Below are positions 24,404-34,032 of a stretch of DNA of 34,797 nucleotides, one piece after another. The translations under genes were made by a program, and so were the position numbers. This DNA is from Opitutaceae bacterium (GTDB lineage: Bacteria; Verrucomicrobiota; Verrucomicrobiia; Opitutales; Opitutaceae), in contig JABIRI010000243.1 of assembly GCA_018667915.1 (NCBI GenBank), forward strand, positions 1-34,797, given 5' to 3'. Below the pieces are notes generated by a model. It was not told where the DNA came from and searched no databases. It worked only from the letters and a program-made list of their open reading frames with translations. The first letter of the stretch is position 1; each line of letters begins with the position of its first letter.

Positions 24404-26005
24404 CTACCGCGGGCTTTCTCGAAATTTCATATAGCGGTCGAGATGCTCTTGGTTGAGCTCGTCGCTGTCACCGTAGTGCGCGCGCACGTCTTCTAGCTTT
24501 TGATGAAGCTGTGCCTGGATCTGGGCGTAGGCCGGGTCCTTATACACATTGTTCATTTCCGTCGGATCTACCTCCAAATCGTAAAGTTCCCAGTAGTCCG
24601 GATTCGGATAAAAATGAATCAGTTTATAGCGATCGGTGCGGACCCCGTAGTGGCGCATCACGCTGTGCTCGGCAGGATATTCGTAATAGGTGTAGTAGGC
24701 GAAATCCCGAAAATCAGCATCTGAGCCATTTAAGACGGCCCGGAATGTTTCACCCTGCAGATCGTCCGGGGCTTCCACTCCGGCATAGTCCAAAAAGGTG
24801 TTCGCTAAATCCAGGTTCTGCACGAGCGCCTCCGAACGTTGTCCGGCCGGAACCTCCTTGGGATAGCGCACCAACAGCGGGGTGCGGAAGGATTCTTCAT
24901 ACATGAAACGTTTATCGAACCACCCATGCTCACCGAGATAAAATCCTTGGTCGGACGTGTAGACGACAATGGTGTTTTCGGTGAGTCCGGATTCATCCAA
25001 ATAGTCGAGCACTTCGCCCACGCCATCATCAACGGATTGGATACAGCGGAGGTAATCCCGCATGTAGCGATCGAATTTCCATTGGGCCAGATCCCGGCCT
25101 TGAGGGGGATTCTTTTTATAGTCGGCAATAATCGGCAGGTAGTGGGCATCCCAAGCGGCCATCTGGGCAGGATCCATGCGGCCATAATGCGATTCCCAAA
25201 GCTGACGATACTTCGTCTGAAACTCGCCGGCGGGGTCGCGCATCTTTAGGTCATATACGAGATCCAGATCACGCCAGACGCCCATTTCGTGGTTCGCCGC
25301 AGCGGGACGTCCTTCGTAGTCGTCAAAAAAATTCTCCGGCATGGCAAAGGATCGATCCGCATAAAGATCGAAGTATTTTTTCTCCGGCATCCAAGCCCGG
25401 TGGGGGGCTTTCTGATGATAGAGTAGCAGGAACGGTTTTTCCTGATCTCGCCCTTCACGCAGCCAATCCAAGGCAAAGTCCGTGGTCAAAGTGGTCACGT
25501 AGCCGGGAAACTGTTTAAGCACGCCATTCTCGATAAAATCGGGATTATAGTAGTGGCCCTGACCGGGGAGAACATTGGAGTAATCGAAGCCCTTCGGGTC
25601 ACCATTCAGGTGAATCTTGCCGATCAATGCGGTGTTGTAGCCCGCTCCTTGCAGAAGTTTGGCAAAATTCTCCTGTTCCCAATCAAATGCCTGAATGTTA
25701 TCCACTTTCCCGTTTCGGAAGCTGTGTTTACCGGTAAGCATCACCGCGCGACTCGGAGCGCAGATCGAGTTGGTAACGGATGCCCGGGTGAAGAGGGCTC
25801 CTTCATTGGCCAAACGGTCAATGTTAGGGGTTTGATTTAGATCATGACCGTAGGCACTGACCGCCTGGTAGGCGTGATCATCGCTCATGATTACGATGAT
25901 GTTAGGACGCGAATCCGTTCGCGCTCCGACCACGTCATGGGCGGCGAACCCGAGCAGGAAAGTGAGTAGACTTACGATGACGATGGAGGAGCGGGTAGAT
26001 TTCAT
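24404..26005 (-). CDS. Exported sulfatase (formylglycine-dependent, family S1)
   Basis: The protein has 533 residues. The signal peptide is about residues 1-28 (SSIVIVSLLTFLLGFAA). The catalytic motif C82-A-P-S-R86 in SICAPSRAVMLTGKH is the Cys-type site that is converted to formylglycine by a sulfatase-modifying enzyme (not in the window). Calcium ligands D42 and D43 (MSDDH) and SDQGFYLGEHGWFDKR match the S1 fold, with Gln after the late Asp where many have Asn. HQKAPHRAW provides further active-site His/Lys. It cleaves sulfate esters, probably from a polysaccharide in the periplasm; the exact S1 subfamily and substrate are not decidable. There are no neighbouring glycoside hydrolases, so it appears as a lone gene. 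Confidence 0.93.
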   Translation of the reverse strand: MKSTRSSIVIVSLLTFLLGFAAHDVVGARTDSRPNIIVIMSDDHAYQAVSAYGHDLNQTPNIDRLANEGALFTRASVTNSICAPSRAVMLTGKHSFRNGKVDNIQAFDWEQENFAKLLQGAGYNTALIGKIHLNGDPKGFDYSNVLPGQGHYYNPDFIENGVLKQFPGYVTTLTTDFALDWLREGRDQEKPFLLLYHQKAPHRAWMPEKKYFDLYADRSFAMPENFFDDYEGRPAAANHEMGVWRDLDLVYDLKMRDPAGEFQTKYRQLWESHYGRMDPAQMAAWDAHYLPIIADYKKNPPQGRDLAQWKFDRYMRDYLRCIQSVDDGVGEVLDYLDESGLTENTIVVYTSDQGFYLGEHGWFDKRFMYEESFRTPLLVRYPKEVPAGQRSEALVQNLDLANTFLDYAGVEAPDDLQGETFRAVLNGSDADFRDFAYYTYYEYPAEHSVMRHYGVRTDRYKLIHFYPNPDYWELYDLEVDPTEMNNVYKDPAYAQIQAQLHQKLEDVRAHYGDSDELNQEHLDRYMKFRESPR

Positions 26006-26087
26006 GGGGCAATGCCTACAACCGAGGCGGGAACCAGCAGGGCAAACTTAGGGCGACCGCCTCCCAAAAGAAGGACGTCTCGCGGCA

Positions 26088-26116
26088 TTGACAAGCGTCG
26101 TATCGGTCGGCACTTC
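26088..26116 (+). promoter_or_regulatory. Possible promoter upstream of secG
   Basis: A consensus -35 TTGACA lies at 26088-26093 in the 122-bp divergent region between the sulfatase and secG. At the 17-base spacing the -10 would be CACTTC (26111-26116), which is poor. The end of the call is therefore uncertain. Confidence 0.25.
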
Positions 26117-26127
26117 TAACCGCTTCC

Positions 26128-26544
26128 ATGAGTCTCTTGATCGGTATTTTCACGTTCGTCCTTATCCTTGTATCCCTGTTTTTGGTGCTGCTCGTCCTGA
26201 TGCAGAAGGCCAAAAACGACGGTGGCATGGGGGCCGCTTTGGGCGGAGGAGCCACTGAAGCGACCTTCGGCGCAGACACGGGTAACGTGTTGACCAAGGC
26301 TACTATTAACTCGGCGGTCGCCTTTTTTGTCCTGAGTTTGTTGCTGTATCTCGGCCACATTCACATGCGTAATAGCGCGGCTGCGGAAGCCGGTTCGGCG
26401 CTGCCTGATATCGAAGCCCCAGCAGGGGGTTTACCTGATTTTGCGCCAGCGGCGGAAGACGCGATGTCTGATGGCGCCGCGCCTACCGTGATTGCTCCCG
26501 TCCTCGACGCACCCGCGACCGAGGAAACGGAACCCACCCCTTAA
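26128..26544 (+). CDS. secG: Preprotein translocase subunit SecG
   Basis: This 138-residue protein has two membrane helices (about 3-25 and 60-78) flanking the conserved SecG loop: [20 protein letters not shown], then [14 protein letters not shown]. It stabilises the SecYEG channel and promotes SecA-driven export. After helix 2 there is an acidic Ala/Pro-rich tail of about 55 residues (from [10 protein letters not shown] to EETEPTP), longer than in E. coli SecG (110 residues in total), of unknown role. A LolA-like exported protein gene follows after 13 bases and is probably co-transcribed. Confidence 0.93.
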   Translation: MSLLIGIFTFVLILVSLFLVLLVLMQKAKNDGGMGAALGGGATEATFGADTGNVLTKATINSAVAFFVLSLLLYLGHIHMRNSAAAEAGSALPDIEAPAGGLPDFAPAAEDAMSDGAAPTVIAPVLDAPATEETEPTP

Positions 26545-26546
26545 TC

Positions 26547-26552
26547 AAGGAG
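26547..26552 (+). promoter_or_regulatory. Ribosome binding site deciding the start of the LolA-like gene
   Basis: AAGGAG lies five bases before the ATG at 26558. It supports this start over an in-frame candidate at 26492 that would overlap secG by 53 bases. Confidence 0.6.
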
Positions 26553-26557
26553 TCTGG

Positions 26558-27463
26558 ATGCGCATGCGGCGCTTCCCTAAATACTTTAATCGGCAGATCG
26601 TTCGTTCGATCTGCCTTTTTTGTGCGGTCGCCGTTTTCGGGGTTTCACTCGCTTCGGCTCAGCATAAGTCGAATCGCCTCCGTCCGCGTTACCTCTCCAA
26701 CTCACCGCCCGATCCGGAACGCGGCCGGGAGATCCTGACCCATTTTCGCAGTCTGGGAGTCGCCGGTGATTATTATCTGGAATTTAATTTGGAGATTCTC
26801 CCTCGCCGCGGGAAAAAATCTGATGTTCCCGGACGCATGTGGGGTTCACGCCAGATCAACGGCCCAGTGTTTCGCGCTGATATTGGCAACAGCTCGAACG
26901 GCCCGATCGATCGCGTCGTGGCGCACAACGGCCCGGATTCTCACTCATGGCGTTACTCGACCGAGCGTGAACAAGCTGCGGTGACCGAATTCGATGACCG
27001 CACGATGATGGAATCAATCGGTGGCACGGGATTAACCATGTTTGAATTGCAGCGTCCCTTCGAACACTGGCCCAACTTCGTCTACGAGGGAACGACCGAA
27101 GTCCGGGGCAGGGCAGTTCATGCGTTTCTGATGTATCCACCCGACTCATTTGCAGCAATACATCCGGATATCGGAGGAGTCAGACTACACCTCGACGCGA
27201 ATTTTCACGCGCTCATGCAGGCGGTGGTCTTGGACGCCGAGGAAACGCCTATCCGTAAACTGACAGTCATGGACCTAAAAAAATTGGGGGATCAGTGGAT
27301 CCCGAAGTCCATCGACGTCCGCGATGAAAAGACCCGCGACAAAGTCCGCTTCAAAGTTACGGCGGCCGCGCTCGACCTCGATTTTGCCTCGCAGCTATTC
27401 GATCCGGAGTCGCTTAGGGTCGAAATAGCGCCGCCCGCAGATGTGCAGCCGTTGGGCTGGTGA
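26558..27463 (+). CDS. Exported LolA/LppX-fold-like protein (outer-membrane lipoprotein-sorting type)
   Basis: The protein has 301 residues. A basic N-terminus followed by IVRSICLFCAVAVFGVSLAS and an AQ cleavage site indicates Sec export. The mature protein has the order seen in proteins annotated as outer membrane lipoprotein-sorting: REILTHFRSLGVAGDYYLEF, WRYSTEREQAAVTEFDDRT, a GRAVHAFLMYP strand, then ALMQAVVLDAEETPIRKLTV and a C-terminal FDPESLRVEI. No lipobox is present, so it is probably soluble in the periplasm. A role in carrying lipids or lipoproteins is a family-level guess. It is probably co-transcribed with secG and convergent with the RNase-like gene, with 13 bases between stops. 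Confidence 0.65.
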   Translation: MRMRRFPKYFNRQIVRSICLFCAVAVFGVSLASAQHKSNRLRPRYLSNSPPDPERGREILTHFRSLGVAGDYYLEFNLEILPRRGKKSDVPGRMWGSRQINGPVFRADIGNSSNGPIDRVVAHNGPDSHSWRYSTEREQAAVTEFDDRTMMESIGGTGLTMFELQRPFEHWPNFVYEGTTEVRGRAVHAFLMYPPDSFAAIHPDIGGVRLHLDANFHALMQAVVLDAEETPIRKLTVMDLKKLGDQWIPKSIDVRDEKTRDKVRFKVTAAALDLDFASQLFDPESLRVEIAPPADVQPLGW

Positions 27464-27476
27464 GGCCTGCCTAATC

Positions 27477-28841
27477 CTAAACCTGATAGGTCTTACCCGG
27501 AACGGGGTCGACGACCTTGGTGCCTTCCGCGCGCGTGTTGATTTCCTGTTCGAACCATTTTCTGGCTTCGGGATCGCCATGGGTGAGCACGATGGCTCGC
27601 GGATTCGCCTGCAGCGCAAATTCCAGGAGTTCCTCGCGTTCGGCGTGACCGCTGAGCTCGAAACGATCGATGCGGGCTTTTAAACGGGTGCGGACGTGAA
27701 TGGTTTCGAAGAGGAAGTCGTCGCCATGTTTCGTCTCCATGAGTTTTCCGCCAGGAGTATCAGGGTCACAATAACCCACAAACCCCAACGTATTGCGGGT
27801 ATGGCCCAACAGTCCCGAGGCGAGGGTGTAGCTGGGGGTATTTTCGACCAACATGCCCGAGCTCACCAAGTAGAGCGCGTTGCGCTCGGGGTCTTTACCC
27901 GGAGTGAGTTTGCGCGGTAGCGACTTCAGGCCGAGCTCCTTGAGGATCGAACGATTAAAACGCACGTGCTGGGTCTTTCGTCGGATTTGATCGAAGTAAT
28001 TACAGATATCGAGCCCCAGGCCCGAGCCAATGATGGGACAATCCACGAGTTGGCCGAATCGGCGGGCATCGTAGAGGATCGTTAAAATTTCCTGCATGCG
28101 ACCGAGCGCAAAGACTGGGAGTAGAAATGACCCGCCGCGCTTGATGGTGTCATTGATGGAGCGGATGAGCCGATCGACTTCGTGGCGACGTTCTTTGCCG
28201 GCGGGACGTTCGGTCAGACCGCGTGTCGTCTCCGTGACAATCGTATCAAAGTGGCCAACCGGGAAGTGCGCCCCGGGCAGGGTGCGAAGGTCATCGAACA
28301 GCACATCTCCGGTAAAGAAGATGCCACGGTGTTTGTGGCGCACCTCCAAGGCGGCGGCCCCGGCGACATGGCCGGCGGGGTGCAGCACAATTTCAACTTC
28401 ATCGGATACTCGGATTCCTGAAAACTTTTTGGGCATCCCGTAATTCAGGCCGACCATACGCGAGGCGCAGCGGTCAATCTCGTCGTGGGTAAAGAGGGGA
28501 TACTCGGGAATGTCTTTTTCCTCTTTTTGGCGCGACATCACGTTGGAGGAATTATGCAGCATGCGTTCGATGATCAGACGACTCGAGCTCGACATGATCA
28601 CGGGAGCATCGGGAAATTCCCGCATGGCGACGGGAAGGCTTCCAATGTGATCCAGATGGCAGTGGGTGATCACGATGAGATCCACCCGTTTATCCCGAAT
28701 CTGTTTGAAGTCCGGCACCGCAGATCGGCCGATCCCTTTAGGGTGTAAACCACTATCTATGAGGAGATTAACTCCTCCAATTTCAACAAATAGGGCGTTT
28801 GCACCGATACCACCGGCGCGATTAAGATCTAGCAACTTCAT
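27477..28841 (-). CDS. Beta-CASP metallo-beta-lactamase fold protein (RNase J/CPSF73-like)
   Basis: This 454-residue protein has the MBL core motif HCHLDH (residues 60-65). Further zinc-ligand segments are HPAGHVAGAA, FTGDVLFDD and, at the C-terminus, LSGHAEREELLEF and VLTHGD. The middle region (RRHEVDRLIRSINDTIKRGG, then FLLPVFALGRMQEIL and ALYLVSSGML) is the beta-CASP cap. Bacterial members of this group are processing nucleases related to CPSF73 and TTHA0252. Endoribonuclease activity is a family-based inference. It is upstream of apaG on the same strand (65-nt gap), and the two may be co-transcribed. RNase J-type domains beyond beta-CASP are absent. Confidence 0.88.
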   Translation of the reverse strand: MKLLDLNRAGGIGANALFVEIGGVNLLIDSGLHPKGIGRSAVPDFKQIRDKRVDLIVITHCHLDHIGSLPVAMREFPDAPVIMSSSSRLIIERMLHNSSNVMSRQKEEKDIPEYPLFTHDEIDRCASRMVGLNYGMPKKFSGIRVSDEVEIVLHPAGHVAGAAALEVRHKHRGIFFTGDVLFDDLRTLPGAHFPVGHFDTIVTETTRGLTERPAGKERRHEVDRLIRSINDTIKRGGSFLLPVFALGRMQEILTILYDARRFGQLVDCPIIGSGLGLDICNYFDQIRRKTQHVRFNRSILKELGLKSLPRKLTPGKDPERNALYLVSSGMLVENTPSYTLASGLLGHTRNTLGFVGYCDPDTPGGKLMETKHGDDFLFETIHVRTRLKARIDRFELSGHAEREELLEFALQANPRAIVLTHGDPEARKWFEQEINTRAEGTKVVDPVPGKTYQV

Positions 28842-28906
28842 CAGATAAAGGATCAGCGAGCGTCATGCGTCCTCTGGGAGCAAGACCAAGTTTCGCCCAA
28901 CCTCAT

Positions 28907-29296
28907 TCAGTCCCGGTCCGACGGGATGATCATCTCAAAAGGCGACATGATCACATGCACCCGAGCACCACTGTCGTCCGTGCCGTGAAAGCTGCCAATT
29001 ACCCGAGAATTGGTGCCGGTTACGTGGAAACTGTTATAAGAAAAGGACTCCCCCGGGGAGAGTCGGGGCGTTTCACCGACAATTTTGTCGCCTTCGATAA
29101 CCTGGCGTTCCCCGTCGGATTGTTCGACCACCCACTTGCGGCCGAGCAATTGAATTCGCCGGTCCGATCCGTTCTCGATGGTGATGAAGTAAACGAAGGC
29201 GTTGGGTTTATCCATCGGTAGACTCGAACCGCCTCGATGATATACGAGACGATCCAATCGAGCCCTCAGGCCGGGAAGTTCAATGGAATCCGCCAC
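28907..29296 (-). CDS. apaG: ApaG-domain protein (Co2+/Mg2+ efflux-associated)
   Basis: The 129-residue protein starts at GTG 29296; the next Met is too far inside. It has the ApaG/DUF525 fold signature: [57 protein letters not shown] and a C-terminal [15 protein letters not shown]. This matches a single fibronectin-III-like beta-sandwich of typical length (about 125). Its biochemical role is not settled; mutants in enteric bacteria have Co2+ and Mg2+ phenotypes. It lies downstream of, and divergent from, purH across 122 bp, and just upstream of the MBL gene on the same strand. Confidence 0.92.
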   Translation of the reverse strand: MADSIELPGLRARLDRLVYHRGGSSLPMDKPNAFVYFITIENGSDRRIQLLGRKWVVEQSDGERQVIEGDKIVGETPRLSPGESFSYNSFHVTGTNSRVIGSFHGTDDSGARVHVIMSPFEMIIPSDRD

Positions 29297-29418
29297 GTAG
29301 TTACCAGAATCAGCATCAGCGCGGACGCAAATGCTTTGAGCCGCAATGGCGGGTCAATTTCGACAAAAATCACTCCACACTTGCCAGTGCTTTTCAGCGG
29401 GCGCACAAACCGAGTTCC

Positions 29419-30966
29419 ATGGATAAATTGGCTCTGCTCTCTGTTAGCGATAAAAGCGGTTTGGAGGACTTCGCAACCGCCCTCGTAAATATTCACGGCT
29501 ACCGCCTACTTTCGACCGGCGGCACCGCCAAAATGTTAGCGGAAGCAGGGTTGCCTGTGACCGAGGTCAGCGAACACACCGGATTTCCCGAGATGATGGA
29601 AGGGCGCGTCAAAACCCTGCACCCGAAGATCCATGGTGGATTGCTCTGCCGTCGCGATAAAGCGGATCACATGGAAGCGGCGGCGGCCAATGACATCGCA
29701 ATGATCGATTTGGTCGTGGTGAATCTCTATCCGTTTGAAGAGACCGTGGCCCGCCCTGATGTAACCCGCGAATTAGCGATTGAGAACATCGATATTGGTG
29801 GTCCCTCCATGCTGCGAAGCGCGGCGAAGAATCACGAATCCGTTGCCGTGGTGTGTGATCCCGCCGACTACGGGGTGGTGCTGGAAACGATGGGGGATTC
29901 CGCGGCGATGGCCGAACTACGTCGCCAACTGGCGTTGAAGGTCTTTCAGCGAACCGCAACCTATGATGCCGCCATCGCGGCATTCCTCGAAGCGGATGCG
30001 ATGGAACCCGATCTTGATGCATTGGGAGGTTTTCCCAGCGAATTCATGCTCGATCTGCCAAAAGCGCAGGATCTTCGCTATGGTGAGAACCCTCACCAGA
30101 AGGCCGCCCTCTACGGCACGTTCCACGACCATTTTGAGCAACTGCAAGGCAAGGCGCTTAGTTACAACAATATCCTCGATATCACTTCAGCGACCTACCT
30201 GATCGGTGAATTTGAACGTCCGACCGTAGCGATTCTGAAACACACGAATCCGTGCGGAGTCGCGAGTGCGGACACCCTGGAGGATGCGTGGGAAAACGCG
30301 TTCGCGACGAATCGGCAGGCTCCGTTTGGCGGAATCATTATTGTAAATCAGACGCTGGGACCGGCCTTGGCCGAAACCATCAAAGGAATTTTCACGGAGG
30401 TGATCATCGCGCCTCGATTCAGTGACGAAGCTCTGGCGATTCTCGGTAAGAAAAAAAATCTCCGCCTCATGATCGCCAAGGAAGGACTGGGCGCGGATTC
30501 TCTTCAGGAAGTTCGGTCCGTCATTGGTGGCGTCTTACTCCAAGATCGGGATAAGACGCTGGGCAAAGTGGCCGACTTCAAAGTCGTGACCAAACGGCAA
30601 CCTACCGAGAAGGAGTGGGCCGCCATGCTCTTCGGCTGGAAGATCTGCAAACACGTTAAATCCAACGCGATCGTTTATTGTGACGGTGAACGCACGCTGG
30701 GAGTGGGCGCCGGGCAAATGGCTCGGGTCGACAGCTCACGTATCGCGGTGTGGAAGGCAGGGGAGGCCAAGCTGGACCTCAACGGATCTGTCGTGGCCAG
30801 CGAAGCCTTGTTCCCGTTTGCCGATGGAGTCGTTGCCGCCGCCGATGCCGGCGCGACCTGTGCGATTCAACCCGGAGGTTCGGTGCGCGACGAAGAGGTG
30901 ATCGCCGCCGCCGACGAACGCGATATGGCCATGGTCTTCACCGGCATTCGTCATTTTAAGCACTAA
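29419..30966 (+). CDS. purH: Bifunctional AICAR transformylase / IMP cyclohydrolase
   Basis: This 515-residue protein catalyses the last two steps of de novo purine synthesis. The N-terminal methylglyoxal-synthase-like IMP cyclohydrolase domain (1 to about 190) has [31 protein letters not shown] and [17 protein letters not shown]. The C-terminal AICAR transformylase domain has [16 protein letters not shown], the catalytic KHTNPCG (K274, H275), [13 protein letters not shown] and the terminal [15 protein letters not shown]. Length matches other PurH enzymes. It stands alone with respect to other pur genes in the window. The upstream region shows no purine riboswitch-like structure that I can recognise. 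Confidence 0.97.
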   Translation: MDKLALLSVSDKSGLEDFATALVNIHGYRLLSTGGTAKMLAEAGLPVTEVSEHTGFPEMMEGRVKTLHPKIHGGLLCRRDKADHMEAAAANDIAMIDLVVVNLYPFEETVARPDVTRELAIENIDIGGPSMLRSAAKNHESVAVVCDPADYGVVLETMGDSAAMAELRRQLALKVFQRTATYDAAIAAFLEADAMEPDLDALGGFPSEFMLDLPKAQDLRYGENPHQKAALYGTFHDHFEQLQGKALSYNNILDITSATYLIGEFERPTVAILKHTNPCGVASADTLEDAWENAFATNRQAPFGGIIIVNQTLGPALAETIKGIFTEVIIAPRFSDEALAILGKKKNLRLMIAKEGLGADSLQEVRSVIGGVLLQDRDKTLGKVADFKVVTKRQPTEKEWAAMLFGWKICKHVKSNAIVYCDGERTLGVGAGQMARVDSSRIAVWKAGEAKLDLNGSVVASEALFPFADGVVAAADAGATCAIQPGGSVRDEEVIAAADERDMAMVFTGIRHFKH

Positions 30967-31014
30967 GTAGATCCCGAGATTGCCGTTTTGAGCGCAGCCG
31001 TTTTCGTTGTGAAC

Positions 31015-31878
31015 ATGATAAAACGGAACTTGATTTCGCTCTTTTTGGTGGGACTGATGTCCTGGATTTTGGTCGGTTGCACCGTCGTGCCTGAAACGGG
31101 CCGCAAACAGCTCATCATGGTGAGCGCCCAGGAAGAAGCGCAGATGGGGTTGGCTGCCTTTCAACAGATCAAACAGGAAGAACAAATATCGACCAATGTA
31201 ATGGCGATCGATCGGGTTGATCGCGTAGGACGCCGTATCGCTGCTTCGGTGGGTCGCAGCTTACCCGATGCGAAATGGGAATTTGTGGTTTTTGAATCAG
31301 ACGATCTCAACGCTTTCGCGCTACCGGGAGGGAAAGTGGGGGTATATACCGGACTACTTAAACTGGCCGAATCCGATGACGAACTGGCCGCGGTCATGGG
31401 TCACGAAATCGCCCATGTTTCCTCCCGCCACTCGGCCGAGAGAATGAGCCAACAGATGGTCGCGGGCCTGACGGCGGCCGGTGCCGAGGTTTACATGGAG
31501 TCTCAAGATGTGGACCACAAGAACCGCGCCATCGCCCGCGCCGCTCTGGGGGTCGGCACCAGTGTGGGGGTCATGTTGCCATTCTCCCGCCTACACGAAT
31601 CTGAAGCCGACGTGATCGGACTTAAATTTGCTGCGGGGGCAGGTTACGATCCCCGAGCTGCCGCAACTTTCTGGGAGAAAATGAAGGCGGCCAGTAAGAG
31701 CGAAGGACGTCCGCCCGAATTCCTGTCCACGCATCCTTCGCCGGACAATCGGATCGCCCGGTTGAAACAAATCGCACCGGAATTACTGCCCGTTTATCGA
31801 GAGGCCAAGGCGAAGTTTGAGGAGATGGAAATGGAGCCAGTCGCCGATCGCGAAATTGGCGCGAATCCCGGAAATTAA
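31015..31878 (+). CDS. M48-family metalloprotease lipoprotein (BepA/LoiP-like)
   Basis: This 287-residue protein starts at ATG 31015; a TTG nine codons earlier is less likely. The signal peptide ends in ILVGC with lipid-modified C22, so it is a membrane-anchored periplasmic protein. The zinc-protease motif is GHEIAHVSSRHSAERM (H130, E131, H134), with the third ligand E195 in ESEAD. The residues RKQLIMVS after the lipobox and the LSTHPSPDNRI motif near 237-247 are typical of the M48C quality-control proteases. The likely role is degrading or repairing misfolded outer-membrane or periplasmic proteins. It lies between purH (48 nt upstream) and the M20 gene on the same strand. Confidence 0.93.
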   Translation: MIKRNLISLFLVGLMSWILVGCTVVPETGRKQLIMVSAQEEAQMGLAAFQQIKQEEQISTNVMAIDRVDRVGRRIAASVGRSLPDAKWEFVVFESDDLNAFALPGGKVGVYTGLLKLAESDDELAAVMGHEIAHVSSRHSAERMSQQMVAGLTAAGAEVYMESQDVDHKNRAIARAALGVGTSVGVMLPFSRLHESEADVIGLKFAAGAGYDPRAAATFWEKMKAASKSEGRPPEFLSTHPSPDNRIARLKQIAPELLPVYREAKAKFEEMEMEPVADREIGANPGN

Positions 31879-31938
31879 TTATTCACGGCGAACATATTCC
31901 GGCTAGCCGCTCGTGAACGAGATGTCTTAGCTGAGGCC

Positions 31939-33315
31939 ATGTTTGATCCCGTTGAAAAATTAAAGGAGTTCGTCCGTCACCAGAGTGTATCCACCGATCC
32001 CGCGTTTGCGGCCGGTATGGTCGGAGCCAAGGAATTTGTCGCCGGACTCTTGGAGTCGATCGGCTTCAATGTGGAAGTCGTTAAAACCGACTTGCATCCG
32101 GTAATTCTGGCAACTCGCGGCGATAATCCGGCGTGGCCACATGTGATCATCTACGGCCATTACGATGTGCAACCGGCGGATCCCCTCGATTTGTGGGACA
32201 GTCCCGCCTTCGAACCGGAAATACGGGATGGGCGCATCTATGGGCGAGGCACGGCGGATAACAAAGGACCCCTGATGACCCACATCGCTGCGGTGGGGAG
32301 TCTACTGGAAAAGGAGCCCGACTTGCCGCTTCGCATCACTTTCATGCTGGAAGGCGAAGAAGAGATGGGGAGTCCGAGTTTCCCGAAATTCCTAGCCCAG
32401 CATAAGGAGCAGTTGAGCGAGGCGGATTTGGTTTTCCTCTCCGATACCGGAATCCCTTCCGAGGATCAAGTCGTGATCACCTGCGGTCTCCGTGGTTTAG
32501 TGCTGTGTGAAGTCCACGTTACCGGCTCCAAGAGCGACTTGCACTCCGGTCTTCACGGCGGCGTCCTGCGCAACCCCATCCAGGCGATCACAGAGCTTTG
32601 CGCTTCGTTGCACAAACCCAATGGCTGGGTGGATATCCCGGGGTTCTACGATGATGTTCTGGACGTCGAACAGTGGGAGAAGGACGAATTAAAAAAACTG
32701 GGTGGCGATACCGAGAGCTATCGTGAGTTTCTCGGGATTCAGAAATTCCACACGGCCGAAGGATTTGATCCGTTTGAAGCGATCCGATTCATGCCCACTT
32801 TGGATTTCAATGGAATCGGCGGGGGCTACCAAGGCGCCGGTTCGAAAACCGTGATCCCGAGCAAAGCCATGGTGAAGATCAGTTGCCGGTTGGTCGCGAA
32901 TCAAGACCCGGACAAAATCCGACAACAGCTCTATCAGACCATCCGGGACCGGATGCCCGACGACGTGAGTTACGAGATTATCGATGATCACTCCGGCGTC
33001 CCTTATGTCGTGGTGCCACCCGATCGCACCAATACGCCTGTCGATCAATCCCCCGTATTGGCGGATGCGTTTCGAGCGGTGGATGACGCGGTAGCGGATA
33101 TTTTCGGTAAACCTCCGCTCTATCTGCGCGAGGGCGGCAGTGTGCCGATCATTGCTGACATCAAGAAAGTGCTCGGGCTCGATTCCGTGATGTTGGGGCT
33201 TTTTCTGCCTGAAGATAATCTCCACGCCCCCAATGAGAGTTTTAAACTCAGTGTGATGGAGCGGGGGATGAAGGTCAGCGAACAGGTCCTGCGGAAACTC
33301 GCCAACCCTTCCTAA
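31939..33315 (+). CDS. M20-family metallodipeptidase
   Basis: This 458-residue protein shows the M20 metal ligands in order: YGHYDVQPAD (H74, D76), GRGTADNKGP (D107), EGEEEMGS (E140/E141), LSDT (D169) and a late His in PEDNLHAPNES. A dimerisation domain sits between D169 and the last ligand, including SGLHGGVLRNPIQA. The best fit is a cytosolic dipeptidase of the CNDP/PepV-like group (M20F); no signal peptide is seen. It removes N-terminal residues from dipeptides, or related amide bonds. A strong terminator follows 13 bases after the stop. Confidence 0.93.
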   Translation: MFDPVEKLKEFVRHQSVSTDPAFAAGMVGAKEFVAGLLESIGFNVEVVKTDLHPVILATRGDNPAWPHVIIYGHYDVQPADPLDLWDSPAFEPEIRDGRIYGRGTADNKGPLMTHIAAVGSLLEKEPDLPLRITFMLEGEEEMGSPSFPKFLAQHKEQLSEADLVFLSDTGIPSEDQVVITCGLRGLVLCEVHVTGSKSDLHSGLHGGVLRNPIQAITELCASLHKPNGWVDIPGFYDDVLDVEQWEKDELKKLGGDTESYREFLGIQKFHTAEGFDPFEAIRFMPTLDFNGIGGGYQGAGSKTVIPSKAMVKISCRLVANQDPDKIRQQLYQTIRDRMPDDVSYEIIDDHSGVPYVVVPPDRTNTPVDQSPVLADAFRAVDDAVADIFGKPPLYLREGGSVPIIADIKKVLGLDSVMLGLFLPEDNLHAPNESFKLSVMERGMKVSEQVLRKLANPS

Positions 33316-33328
33316 ATTCGAAAATGAA

Positions 33329-33356
33329 AAAGCCCGACCAATACCGGTCGGGCTTT
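33329..33356. terminator. Bidirectional intrinsic terminator
   Basis: AAAGCCCGACC (33329-33339), a six-base loop, and GGTCGGGCTTT (33346-33356) form an 11-bp perfect stem with A-rich and T-rich flanks (ATGAAAA before, GTTT after). It sits between the convergent M20 and Pal genes and would stop transcription from both sides. It is the clearest intrinsic terminator in the window. Confidence 0.9.
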
Positions 33357-33379
33357 GTTTAACCGAGGTGGTTAAAAAA

Positions 33380-33961
33380 TTATTTCAGGACAATGATTTC
33401 GACTCGACGATCCTGACTGGTCTGCAGTTCGTCGCCGTTTTCTACAGCCTCTAGATCACCCTTGGAGGAGGTCTCAATCCGAGACGCTGCAACCCCGGCA
33501 ATTTCCAGGTATTCGCGAGCGGCACCGGCACGACGATCACCGAGGCCGAGATTGTAGTCGGAAGTGCCTTTCCAGTCACAGTGGCCTTCAAGGAGCAGAC
33601 TGTGATTTGCGTTGGCGTTGAGATACTGAATCGCCGCGTCGAGTTTGATGCGCTCGCTGGCATTGATGCCGGACTTATCAAAATCAAAGTAGACCGGCTC
33701 GAGTAGGCCAATGATCATGTCATCGGTTTCGATGACGCCGCCACGTTGATCCAACATACTATTAGGGTCCGCGAAGAGAGGATCATTGAGATCGTCGTAA
33801 GGAGTGACGTTCATGGTATCGGCTCCATTGCCAAAGCCGCCAGCACCGTCACCCATGGACGTCAAACTGGGGTCGGGGCGCACCGGCTTTTTTGTGCATC
33901 CGGTGAGGCCGAGTGCTGCGATGGATAGGACGAGGACAAGTTTCTTAGCAAATACGCTCAT
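33380..33961 (-). CDS. Pal/OmpA-domain peptidoglycan-associated lipoprotein
   Basis: This 193-residue lipoprotein has a signal peptide with lipobox LTGC (acylated C22), then a Gly/Asp-rich linker (25-85). The OmpA-C domain (88-193) has VYFDFDKSGIN, LLLEGHCDWKGTSDYNLGLG, DRRAGAAREYL and a terminal DRRVEIIV. The conserved Asp and Arg that grip meso-diaminopimelate are present. It should anchor the outer membrane to peptidoglycan, as Pal does. tolB and the other tol genes are not adjacent, so calling it pal in the strict sense is an inference. It is divergent from the CbiX-like gene. Confidence 0.9.
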   Translation of the reverse strand: MSVFAKKLVLVLSIAALGLTGCTKKPVRPDPSLTSMGDGAGGFGNGADTMNVTPYDDLNDPLFADPNSMLDQRGGVIETDDMIIGLLEPVYFDFDKSGINASERIKLDAAIQYLNANANHSLLLEGHCDWKGTSDYNLGLGDRRAGAAREYLEIAGVAASRIETSSKGDLEAVENGDELQTSQDRRVEIIVLK

Positions 33962-34032
33962 GGATCGAAAAATAAAGGGCTTCGCTCCTTATCGGGGATG
34001 GATTTTCTCGCCGCAAGTTATTTAACCACACT

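Noticed and set aside
29297-29418. Purine riboswitch or PurR-like site upstream of purH
   Set aside because: I searched the 122-bp divergent region by eye and found no conserved riboswitch helices or a clear dyad.
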